Below, one piece after another: positions 1 through 6,807 of a DNA stretch of 46,024 bases. The translations under genes and the position numbers were made by a program. Below the pieces are notes generated by a model. The model was not told where the DNA came from. It did no database searches and saw nothing but the letters and a program-made list of their open reading frames with translations. Position 1 is the stretch's first letter. Each line of letters begins with the position of its first letter. The DNA is from Bacteroidota bacterium (lineage in GTDB: Bacteria > Bacteroidota > Bacteroidia > Chitinophagales > Chitinophagaceae), in the NCBI GenBank assembly GCA_013288745.1, contig JABDBG010000010.1:1-46024 (forward strand), in the 5' to 3' direction.

Positions 1-421
1 TCTGGGATATATGAGTGACGAGGATATGATCGATACTTTATTAAATAAAGATCTTAAAGATGTTCCACAAAAACCGAAATGGGTTGATGGCAGCGGGTTA
101 AGTCGTTATAATTTGTTTACCCCACAGGATTTTATTTACATTTTAAATAAAATGAAAAATGAATTCGGTCTAAAAAAACTGGAAGTAATATTACCAACAG
201 GCGGAGAAGGTTCTTTAAAAAATTATTATTTAAAAGATAGCGGTTTTATTTATGCTAAAACAGGATCATTGAGTAATAATAATTCATTAAGCGGTTTTAT
301 TATTACTAAAAAGAATAAGCTACTGATCTTTTCGATTATGGTAAATAATTATCAGGGTTCAAGTGTTGCTGTAAGAAAAGCTTTTGAACAGTTTCTGGAA
401 AATATCAGAGAAAAATACTAG
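1..421 (+). CDS. dacB: D-alanyl-D-alanine carboxypeptidase (PBP4/DacB, peptidase S13), C-terminal part
   Basis: Only the last ~139 codons are in the window; the frame is open from base 2, so the 5' part lies outside. The fragment shows the conserved DGSGLS block of S13 peptidases followed by N, and the KTG box (AKTGSLS) that forms part of the penicillin-binding active site. The family removes the terminal D-Ala from peptidoglycan stem peptides, or cleaves cross-links, in the periplasm. The catalytic SxxK and SxN motifs would be upstream and cannot be checked. The stop codon TAG (419-421) directly abuts the mutL stop codon on the other strand, so the two convergent genes share no spacer or terminator. 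A PBP4-type enzyme is more likely than a class A beta-lactamase because of the DGSGLS block. Confidence 0.82.
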   Translation, partial: LGYMSDEDMIDTLLNKDLKDVPQKPKWVDGSGLSRYNLFTPQDFIYILNKMKNEFGLKKLEVILPTGGEGSLKNYYLKDSGFIYAKTGSLSNNNSLSGFIITKKNKLLIFSIMVNNYQGSSVAVRKAFEQFLENIREKY

Positions 422-2299
422 CTATCTTCCAAACATTTTATCCAGCTCATTCTTCTTAAACGTAGTATAGACAGGCTTTCCGTTAGGTGTAATATTTGGC
501 GTTGCGCAAGCGAACAGATCTTCCAACAATGTTTTCATTTCTTTTTGTGAGATAGCCGTACCTGCTTTTATAGCTTGCTGCCACGCTAAGGAACGCAACA
601 GTTTTTCTCTTTTACTATATTTTAGGTCATTGCTAAAATGCTTGTACTGCTCCAGCATTTTTTCAATCGCTGTTTTTTCGTTGCCTTGTTCAAGGTCTGC
701 TGGTGTGCCTTGTATCACAAAAGTATTTTTGCCAAAAGCTTCTATCTGATAGCCCAAAAAATGCAGGTCAGATAATAATTCATTCAATACCAAAACATCT
801 ACCGGCGTTAATTCTATTGTTACAGGAAACAAGCTCCTTTGTGTCGCAATAGGTTTTCCTGCAACGGCCGTTGTAAAGCGCTCGTATAGAACACGCTCAT
901 GCGCATTTTGCTGGTGCACTAATAAAAAGCCTTCATCATTTTGTAAAACGATATACGTGTTGTGCAACTGAAGCAATGCTGAATGCTCAATGCTAAACGC
1001 TGAAGGCAATATATGTAGCGGTTCAAAAGTATTTGCATTAGGCGTTAAGCGTTCCGCGTTAGGCATTCCTGCACTTCGGTCGTCTGTGGCAGGTTGTCGG
1101 TAGTCTTCTTTCTTGCTCGGCTCATACACATCTTTCCAATGCTTTAATTCACTCTTATTTTCAATAAAATGTGCCTGGTTCTTTTGTGTAAATGTTTTGA
1201 ATAAAGAGGAAGAAGATGCCGAAGATTTGTTTTCATCCGTAAACGGTTTATTCACTGCATCCAGGCTCTGAATGGTTGCATCCAATTCAAAATCTAAAGT
1301 AGGGGATACGCTGAACTGCGCCAGTGCATGTTTTACAGCGCTTTGAACAAAGGCATAAATTATTTTTTCGTCCTCAAACTTTATTTCCTGTTTGGTGGGG
1401 TGTACATTAATATCGATCTGTGACGGATCAAGATCAATGAATAATACATACATAGCAAAACTATCTTTCGCGATCATCTCGTCAAAAGCATTCGTCATGG
1501 CATGGTTGAGGTAAGCACTTTTGATAAAACGGTTGTTGACGAAAAAGTATTGATCGCCTCTTGTCTTCTTCGCCGTTTCAGGCTTGCCGACAAAACCATA
1601 AATGTTCATGTAGTCGCTCTTCTCCTGTACACTTACTAGTTTTGAACTGTACGTATTTCCTAATATTTGTACAATGCGTTGTTTTAATGTGCCGCGTTCC
1701 AAATGAAAAACTTCTTGTCCGTTACTGTTCAAAGAAAAGAACACTTCGGGAAAAGACATTGCTACGCGAATAAATTCATCAATGATATGCCTTAGTTCAG
1801 ATGGATTGCTTTTTAAAAAATTTCTTCTTGCGGGCACATTGAAAAATAAATTTTTCATCGCAATGCTGGTGCCTTGTTCCATGGCAACCGGCTCTTGCTT
1901 TTTTACCTGGCTATTTTCTATTTCGATATAAGTGCCTGCGGTATCTTCTGCTTTTTTTGTTTTTAATTCTACCTGTGCTACGGCGGCAATACTTGCTAAC
2001 GCTTCTCCACGAAAACCCATGGTTTTGATATGGAACAGGTCATCGATATTTTTTATTTTGGAAGTAGCGTGCCTTTCGAAACACATGCGGGCATCAATTT
2101 CTGTCATTCCCTTTCCATTATCGATCACCTGGATCAACGCCTTGCCGGCATCCTGAACGATCAGCCTGATATCGGTGGCACCTGCATCCACGGCATTTTC
2201 CAGCAACTCTTTTACAGCGCTGGCGGGCCTTTGAATTACTTCACCTGCAGCAATTTGGTTGGCTATATTATCCGGTAATAATTGAATGATATCGGGCAA
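422..2299 (-). CDS. mutL: DNA mismatch repair protein MutL
   Basis: A 625-residue MutL. It has an N-terminal GHKL ATPase (DNIANQIAAGEV start, ELLENAVDAGA, DNGKGM, GFRGEALASI), a transducer domain ending near residue 330, a variable linker (about 340-440) and a C-terminal dimerisation domain. MutL couples MutS mismatch recognition to strand removal. The start is a TTG at 2299, supported by an AGGAGAG ribosome-binding site 5 bases upstream and a TAATTTTG -7 box. The usual DQHA endonuclease motif reads HQQN at residues 462-465, followed by a normal AHERVLYE. The CPHGRP-type motif near the C-terminus reads TPNGKP, so endonuclease activity is doubtful. The linker carries a repeat-like insert (see the repeat entry). 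Confidence 0.95.
   Translation of the reverse strand: MPDIIQLLPDNIANQIAAGEVIQRPASAVKELLENAVDAGATDIRLIVQDAGKALIQVIDNGKGMTEIDARMCFERHATSKIKNIDDLFHIKTMGFRGEALASIAAVAQVELKTKKAEDTAGTYIEIENSQVKKQEPVAMEQGTSIAMKNLFFNVPARRNFLKSNPSELRHIIDEFIRVAMSFPEVFFSLNSNGQEVFHLERGTLKQRIVQILGNTYSSKLVSVQEKSDYMNIYGFVGKPETAKKTRGDQYFFVNNRFIKSAYLNHAMTNAFDEMIAKDSFAMYVLFIDLDPSQIDINVHPTKQEIKFEDEKIIYAFVQSAVKHALAQFSVSPTLDFELDATIQSLDAVNKPFTDENKSSASSSSLFKTFTQKNQAHFIENKSELKHWKDVYEPSKKEDYRQPATDDRSAGMPNAERLTPNANTFEPLHILPSAFSIEHSALLQLHNTYIVLQNDEGFLLVHQQNAHERVLYERFTTAVAGKPIATQRSLFPVTIELTPVDVLVLNELLSDLHFLGYQIEAFGKNTFVIQGTPADLEQGNEKTAIEKMLEQYKHFSNDLKYSKREKLLRSLAWQQAIKAGTAISQKEMKTLLEDLFACATPNITPNGKPVYTTFKKNELDKMFGR
975..1105. repeat. 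Repeat-like, low-complexity insert inside the mutL linker
   Basis: This stretch reads as tandem short words rather than typical coding sequence: on the + strand ATGCTGAATGCTCAATGCTAA, then GCATTAGGCGTTAAGCG, GCGTTAGGCATT and a CCTGC...GCAGG inverted pair. It is translated in frame as MutL residues ~400-441 (ATDDRSAGMPNAERL..., AFSIEHSALL). The words resemble the intergenic repeats seen elsewhere in this window. I infer that a dispersed repeat entered or expanded in the disordered linker without breaking the frame; a database search would be needed to show dispersal. Confidence 0.4.
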
Positions 2300-2303
2300 A
2301 ATT

Positions 2304-2310
2304 CTCTCCT
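2304..2310 (-). promoter_or_regulatory. Ribosome-binding site fixing the TTG start of mutL
   Basis: The minus strand carries AGGAGAG five bases before the TTG at 2299. Shine-Dalgarno sites are rare in this window, and no in-frame ATG gives the conserved MutL N-terminus, so this site decides the start codon. Confidence 0.65.
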
Positions 2311-2321
2311 TTTATTTAGTG

Positions 2322-2329
2322 CAAAATTA
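2322..2329 (-). promoter_or_regulatory. -7 promoter element of mutL
   Basis: TAATTTTG on the minus strand matches the Bacteroidota primary-sigma -7 consensus TAnnTTTG. It ends 22 bases before the TTG start, leaving a short leader that contains the AGGAGAG site. No clear -33 TTG box was found. Confidence 0.55.
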
Positions 2330-2392
2330 CGGCGATATTTTGGGTTTGGAGGGCAAATATTTGATGGCTGGCCGAAGACCAAATAACATCAA

Positions 2393-3277
2393 TTAATCGG
2401 TTTCGGTAAAGGCAATATTCTTTTCTTTCAAAAATGCTTTGATCGTATCAACATGCACGCAAACGCCTACATGTAAAAACGGACTATTAGAAACTTTCAT
2501 TTTTTTAGTATCAGTTACTACTTCCTGGTCTTTGATCTCGAATCCTAAATGCAGGTGCTTGGTGGCAGACTGCATTCCATAAACCGTACCATTCGAATCA
2601 AATAAAGGACCGCCGCTTTGACCTCTTAATCCGGGTGTGCTTAATTCAATCCCTACAATGCTTGTAGCATCGCCAATAAACCGGGTTACAATTCCATCGA
2701 GTGGAAAAGATGGAGAATTAACATTGCCTGTATTTGTCCAATCAATATCATCGGTATCCGTGTTATGTTTGAAATTATTGAATTCAGGAAAAGGAAAGCC
2801 TATGCGGCACAAAGATTTTCCTTGTCTAATTTTTGATCCATCGCGAAGAAAACTCGCATGTGAAGTGTATATTATTTTGTTGAACCCTTTAAATTCTATA
2901 ATTGCCAGATCTGCTGTTGGATGAACATGACAAGTAAACTCACTGATCATATCAAAACAATTTACAAAATTATTTTTTTGCTGAACTACTGCGTCTTTAT
3001 TGTATTTGTATTTTGTCTCGAGCCCTAATAAATTGTTTCTGTATTTATTATCGTTGAGTAATTTTTTTCTTTCTGCTTTGAACTTTTCAAAATTTGCATT
3101 GACAGCTTCAGCGCCAATTATTGAATCTACAACATGCTTGCAGGTAATGGCTACCCCTGAATCATTTACAAAGAACAATGTCCCCGCACCGGGAATGATC
3201 AATCCGCCATAGGTTCTGGTTATGGTATGTATTGGTTTTGTAAAGTTGGATGCTTTCTCTATTGCTGATTGGAACAT
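2393..3277 (-). CDS. Trypsin-like serine protease, cytosolic
   Basis: A 294-residue protein with a chymotrypsin-fold catalytic triad: H48 (ITCKHVV), D123 (TADLAII) and S221 (GQSGGP). This is an S1/DegP-like peptidase domain without a PDZ domain. There is no signal peptide or membrane segment, so it probably acts in the cytoplasm. Between H48 and D123 there is an unusually long charged, helix-prone insert (~residues 55-105). The C-terminal ~50 residues follow the core and show no recognisable domain. It lies downstream of the methyltransferase and HindIII-like endonuclease genes on the same strand (36 bases after the methyltransferase), so it may be co-transcribed with them. Standalone trypsin-like proteases occur next to defence genes, but a defence role here is inference only; the substrate is unknown. 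Confidence 0.8.
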   Translation of the reverse strand: MFQSAIEKASNFTKPIHTITRTYGGLIIPGAGTLFFVNDSGVAITCKHVVDSIIGAEAVNANFEKFKAERKKLLNDNKYRNNLLGLETKYKYNKDAVVQQKNNFVNCFDMISEFTCHVHPTADLAIIEFKGFNKIIYTSHASFLRDGSKIRQGKSLCRIGFPFPEFNNFKHNTDTDDIDWTNTGNVNSPSFPLDGIVTRFIGDATSIVGIELSTPGLRGQSGGPLFDSNGTVYGMQSATKHLHLGFEIKDQEVVTDTKKMKVSNSPFLHVGVCVHVDTIKAFLKEKNIAFTETD

Positions 3278-3313
3278 GGTAAATATTATATGCCATTTAT
3301 TTCTTCGCAGAAA

Positions 3314-4186
3314 TTAAGCTTTACTTTTAACTCTTGTTTTTTTTAATCGGTTTTTTTTATAGGCCGCTTTCTCTTCTTCAAGAATCATTCGCAATTGCAT
3401 CTCGTTGTTTTTTATTCTTTTCTTAGCAATTTCAACATATTCATGACTAATATCAATGCCAATATATTTCCGATTAGATTCAGCGGCGACTCTGCATGTT
3501 GTTCCACTTCCACACATTGGGTCAAAGACAATATCTCCTTTATTTGTCCATGAATTAATATGATCTCTGGCAAGCTCACAAGGAAAAGGAGCTGGATGGC
3601 CTTTTGCTTCTTGATCTTCCTGTTTTTTACCAACCACGTATTCCCAAATATTTCCTTTGATTTTTTTGTCTTTTACAGGCTTAGCTAATTTCTCTCGAGT
3701 TTGTATATTTTTAGAAAAATTTTTATACGTTGTCCCATTTAATTCTAAGCCCGCATGAACACAATCAACCATAATGGGATTATGTGTTTTTACAACACCT
3801 TTACTAAAAACAAACATGAATTCAAATTCATTATTATACCGCTTTCTATAAATTTGAGGAATAGGGTTCCTTTTACGAAATATCATTGTATCATGTAGGT
3901 TAAAACCGATTTCTTTAAAATATAATGCTTGAGTAAAGCTAGTGCCCGTTTCACTACCCTGTATCGTAGCGTCGTTAACTATCCAAACTACTACACCCCC
4001 AGGTTTTGTAATCCGACATAATTCTTGTGCAATTTGTTGAAAAGGAAAAACAAATCCTTTATAATTTCTAAGATCGTCATATGGGGGTGAAGTGACAGTA
4101 AGATCTATGAAATCAGATTCAAAATCTTTCATTACTTCTACACAATTCCCTTCAATTATTTGATTTACTTTGCTTTTTGAAGACAT
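3314..4186 (-). CDS. Type II DNA methyltransferase, beta class (partner of HindIII-like endonuclease)
   Basis: A 290-residue N6_N4_Mtase-family enzyme. The catalytic motif TSPPY (residues 32-36) precedes the SAM-binding motif DPMCGSGTT (222-230); this order defines the beta class. The C-terminus is short and very basic (KKNRLKKTRVKSKA). It transfers methyl groups from SAM to an exocyclic amine of A or C and would protect host DNA. It starts 5 bases after the end of the endonuclease C-terminal coding segment, so the two genes form an R-then-M operon. The partner endonuclease resembles HindIII, which suggests the target AAGCTT, and the HindIII methylase makes N6-methyladenine. The target and the methylated base are inferred from that neighbour. 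This gene is intact, so methylation should persist although the endonuclease frame is broken. Confidence 0.88.
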   Translation of the reverse strand: MSSKSKVNQIIEGNCVEVMKDFESDFIDLTVTSPPYDDLRNYKGFVFPFQQIAQELCRITKPGGVVVWIVNDATIQGSETGTSFTQALYFKEIGFNLHDTMIFRKRNPIPQIYRKRYNNEFEFMFVFSKGVVKTHNPIMVDCVHAGLELNGTTYKNFSKNIQTREKLAKPVKDKKIKGNIWEYVVGKKQEDQEAKGHPAPFPCELARDHINSWTNKGDIVFDPMCGSGTTCRVAAESNRKYIGIDISHEYVEIAKKRIKNNEMQLRMILEEEKAAYKKNRLKKTRVKSKA

Positions 4187-4191
4187 CTCTT

Positions 4192-4521
4192 TTAATTAAT
4201 AGTGAATAATCCATTGTCTGTTATTGAAGTGATAATCTTTATTTTGCTGTCAATTTTGTGAACTTTAATTAACTCAAGCAATGCTTCTTTATGCCCCATT
4301 AACATTATCCTTTTTCGTTGTTCAGCCAAAAAGGTTAAGTCTTCGATTTTTGCAATTTCGATTGATTCCATCGCTGCAATTTTTTCAATATCCCATAATT
4401 TTTTAATCTCTTTTGAATATCCAAGTATTGTTTTATTTACCGCTAACCAATAATCAACTGCATTTTTCGATGGATTTAAAGCAGGAATAATTTCAAAAAT
4501 TTTCTGAATAAGATCTTGCGT
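4192..4521 (-). pseudogene. C-terminal segment of the HindIII-like endonuclease, out of frame
   Basis: Downstream of the A8 tract the minus strand stays open for 109 codons in the next frame, ending with TAA at 4192-4194. The translation ends in a segment containing SKIKII, which matches SKIKLI near the C-terminus of HindIII as I recall that sequence, and it contains a helical region with GHKEALLELIK. Joining it to the N-terminal piece by removing one A gives 304 residues, against about 300 for HindIII. It has no start codon or ribosome-binding site of its own, so it should not be translated alone unless by slippage at the A tract. Confidence 0.75.
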
Positions 4522-5107
4522 TTTTTTTGTTGTTTGCTATTTGTGAATAACACAATAATAAAGAAAGGTGTGAATACGTAAATATGCATACATCACTAAC
4601 AGTTGCACTTTGATAAATTTGGCTGGAAGTTTTAGGCAACTGATAAATAGGGCAAACAACCATTGCATTTGATTTGCCGTATTTCCAACCGTGCATAGCT
4701 GCAACTTTAAAGTCCTTTTGATTTTTTGCACTACGACTTAAACGGAACGCTTTCGCATCGGCTACAAAACTGTAATTTTTACCAACTACTTCAACATCGG
4801 CAGCGTCTGCCCGTTCAGTTACAACTAAGCTTGTAAGCCCTAAGGAAGTAAATGCTAGCGATAATAAGCAATCTGTATATTTAGAATACAATTTTTCCTC
4901 ACTTGAATCATGACTATAGGATTCAGGAATGCTGCCGCAAAGTCTTAAATGATCAATCAATGCCGTTATACCGAATTTTTTTACCTCTGCCGTTAATTCA
5001 GTTTCTAAACGATCGTAATCATCTCCAAAATTTCCGCTTAATTTTTTGATTTCGGCAACCCAATATTTTCGTCTTTTTATTGCTGCGTCTGAAATAATTT
5101 TCGTCAT
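4493..5107 (-). CDS. HindIII-like type II restriction endonuclease, N-terminal two thirds (frameshifted)
   Basis: This 204-codon frame encodes the catalytic core of a HindIII-family PD-(D/E)XK nuclease. The block VADAKAFRLSRSAKNQKDFK is nearly identical to the corresponding HindIII block. The likely metal-binding residues are D104, D117 and K119 (ADAK), plus a glutamate in SEEKLYSK. HindIII cuts AAGCTT; the same target is inferred here. The frame leaves the homologous path at a run of eight A (4521-4528 on the + strand as T8), adds nine unrelated residues and stops. The missing C-terminus follows in another frame. With seven A the gene would be intact. The result is either an off-state, a decayed gene or an assembly error. 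A TATATTTG -7 box lies ~25 bases upstream of the ATG. Confidence 0.85.
   Translation of the reverse strand: MTKIISDAAIKRRKYWVAEIKKLSGNFGDDYDRLETELTAEVKKFGITALIDHLRLCGSIPESYSHDSSEEKLYSKYTDCLLSLAFTSLGLTSLVVTERADAADVEVVGKNYSFVADAKAFRLSRSAKNQKDFKVAAMHGWKYGKSNAMVVCPIYQLPKTSSQIYQSATVSDVCIFTYSHLSLLLCYSQIANNKKNARSYSENF
4521..4528. repeat. A8/T8 homopolymer at the endonuclease frameshift
   Basis: T8 on the + strand (A8 on the coding strand) marks the exact point where the endonuclease homology switches frame. Deleting one base restores a 304-codon gene. Tracts of this kind are typical sites of polymerase slippage and also of sequencing error. Confidence 0.8.
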
Positions 5108-5132
5108 TAATTTTAATATTAATCTATTGATT

Positions 5133-5140
5133 CAAATATA
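5133..5140 (-). promoter_or_regulatory. -7 promoter element of the restriction-modification operon
   Basis: TATATTTG on the minus strand fits TAnnTTTG and lies 25 bases upstream of the endonuclease ATG (5107). It would drive the endonuclease, methyltransferase and possibly the protease. No -33 TTG is evident. Confidence 0.5.
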
Positions 5141-5275
5141 GTCAAAGTGTAGATATTTAGGATTTTAGTATTTTCTACTAGTTTCAAATATACGAAAGTA
5201 AAATGCTCAATAACGGTATGACGCTCAGGTGAGTGACACAACGATGTTGAGCAAAGTATAAATGCTGGTAAAAAA

Positions 5276-6355
5276 TTAATGTTTAAAATGGCGAAGCCCG
5301 GTGATCACCATTGCTAAGCCGTTTTCTTTACAATAATCAATTGAGTCTTTATCACGGATAGAACCACCTGGTTGAATAAATGAAGTTATCCCTGCTGCAT
5401 GCGCGATCTGCACACAATCATTGAAAGGAAAAAATGCATCGCTGGCTAATACAGCACCATGCAGGTCGAAATTAAATTGCTTTGCTTTATCAAGTGATTG
5501 GCGTAATGAATCGATACGGGAAGTTTGTCCGCACCCTTTGCCTACCATTTGTTTATTTTTTACTAAAGCGATAGCGTTACTTTTTAAATGCTTACAAACA
5601 ATGTTGGCAAATATCAGGTCTTCTTTTTCTGCAGCGGTTGTTTCGCGACCACCTTCTTCTTTCCATTCTTTAAAATTGCCTTCGTCGTTTTGTTGGATCA
5701 ACACGCCGTTCAATAAAGATTTGAATTGTTGTTTTGATTCGATCTTCGCCTTTTGCGCTAATAATATCCTGTTCTTTTTTTGTTGTAAGATGGCCAATGC
5801 GTCTGCATCAAATTTTGGCGCTATCAATACTTCAAAAAATATTTCGTTGATCGCTTCTGCTGTTGCTTTGTCTACTGTTGCGTTGGTTACCAATACACCG
5901 CCGAAAGCGCTTTCAGGATCCGCTGCTAAAGCTGTGTCCCAGGCTGCTTTTACGGTTGGCCTTTGTGCAATGCCGCAAACATTGGTATGTTTAATAATTG
6001 CAAACGTTGTATCTGTAAATTCTGAAATGATCTGCACTGCCGCATCAACATCTACTAAATTATTATAGGATAATTCTTTGCCATGTAGTTTATCGAAGAT
6101 CTCTTCCTGGTTGCCATAGAATATTCCCTGCTGGTGCGGATTTTCTCCGTAACGCAAAACAGATTTATTTTTATCGAAAGGATTGGTGAATTCCGTTTGG
6201 TTAAAATAATTAGAGATCGCGATATCATATCCTGTACAAACATCAAACGCTTTGATAGCAAATGCGCGGCGTTGTTCTAAACTTGTTTCGCCTTTTTGAT
6301 CTTTTAAAATTTGTTCTAATTGCGCGTAATCTTTTTTAGCTGCGATCACTACCAC
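5276..6355 (-). CDS. purH: PurH C-terminal part: AICAR formyltransferase domain (frameshifted gene)
   Basis: This 359-codon frame holds the AICAR transformylase domain of PurH, including the blocks KHTNVCG, DPESAFGG and a C-terminal ITSFIQPGGSIRD...DYC segment. The enzyme formylates AICAR with 10-formyl-THF, the penultimate step of IMP synthesis. Its apparent ATG is an artefact: the first residues (VVIAAKKDY) continue directly from the end of the N-terminal frame (RGAAKNHK). One base is missing near 6358-6361, where the coding strand reads CATAAGATG and CAT AAA GAT G would be expected. Restoring it gives a single 500-residue PurH, close to the usual length. Neither domain is otherwise damaged, so the lesion is recent or a sequence error. 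Confidence 0.88.
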   Translation of the reverse strand: MVVIAAKKDYAQLEQILKDQKGETSLEQRRAFAIKAFDVCTGYDIAISNYFNQTEFTNPFDKNKSVLRYGENPHQQGIFYGNQEEIFDKLHGKELSYNNLVDVDAAVQIISEFTDTTFAIIKHTNVCGIAQRPTVKAAWDTALAADPESAFGGVLVTNATVDKATAEAINEIFFEVLIAPKFDADALAILQQKKNRILLAQKAKIESKQQFKSLLNGVLIQQNDEGNFKEWKEEGGRETTAAEKEDLIFANIVCKHLKSNAIALVKNKQMVGKGCGQTSRIDSLRQSLDKAKQFNFDLHGAVLASDAFFPFNDCVQIAHAAGITSFIQPGGSIRDKDSIDYCKENGLAMVITGLRHFKH

Positions 6356-6777
6356 ATCTTATGGTTTTTTGCTGCGCCACGTATCATTGACGGACCGCCG
6401 ATATCAATTTTTTCTATAATTAACTTTTCATCGGTGGTTGATTTAACTGTTTCTTCGAACGGATATAAGTCAACAATGACAAGATCCAGTTCAGGAATTT
6501 TAAATTGTTTCATTTCCTGTACATCGGTTTCATTATCTCTTCTTCCTAAAATACCGCCAAAAACAGATGGATGTAAAGTCTTTACCCTTCCGCCTAAAAT
6601 AGAAGGATAGGTTGTGATCGATTCTACAGGAATACAGGGAATATTTAATTCTTCGATGAATTTTTGTGTGCCGCCGGTTGAATAAATTTTTACACCTAAC
6701 TCGTGTAGTTCTTTTACTATATTTTCAAGGCCATCTTTGTAAAAAACTGAAATTAATGCTGATTGGATTTTTTTCAT
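6349..6777 (-). CDS. purH: PurH N-terminal part: IMP cyclohydrolase domain (frameshifted gene)
   Basis: This 142-codon frame is the MGS-like IMP cyclohydrolase domain, which closes FAICAR to IMP. It shows the typical start (QSALISVFYKDGLE), STGGTQ, GGRVKTLHP, LVIVDLYPFEETV and IDIGGPSMIRGAAKNHK. It then reads MW and stops because of the one-base deletion described for the C-terminal part; the two frames overlap by 7 bases. It begins 30 bases downstream of comEC on the same strand. If the deletion is genuine, the truncated cyclohydrolase might still fold, but the formyltransferase would be made only through internal initiation and purine synthesis would be impaired. Confidence 0.88.
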   Translation of the reverse strand: MKKIQSALISVFYKDGLENIVKELHELGVKIYSTGGTQKFIEELNIPCIPVESITTYPSILGGRVKTLHPSVFGGILGRRDNETDVQEMKQFKIPELDLVIVDLYPFEETVKSTTDEKLIIEKIDIGGPSMIRGAAKNHKMW

Positions 6778-6807
6778 GTCTTAACCCTGAACAGGGCAAA
6801 TTTTAAA

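Noticed and set aside
3316..3321. An AAGCTT site within the 3' end of the methyltransferase gene as a regulatory or avoidance signal
   Set aside because: Further AAGCTT sites occur at 9183, 18994 and 31713, so the site is neither avoided nor special; methylation would protect all of them.
6785..6796. CCCTGAACAGGG palindrome upstream of purH as a PurR-type operator
   Set aside because: It is a 12-base hairpin with no match to known purine operators, lies in a 30-base gap after comEC and has no linked regulator.
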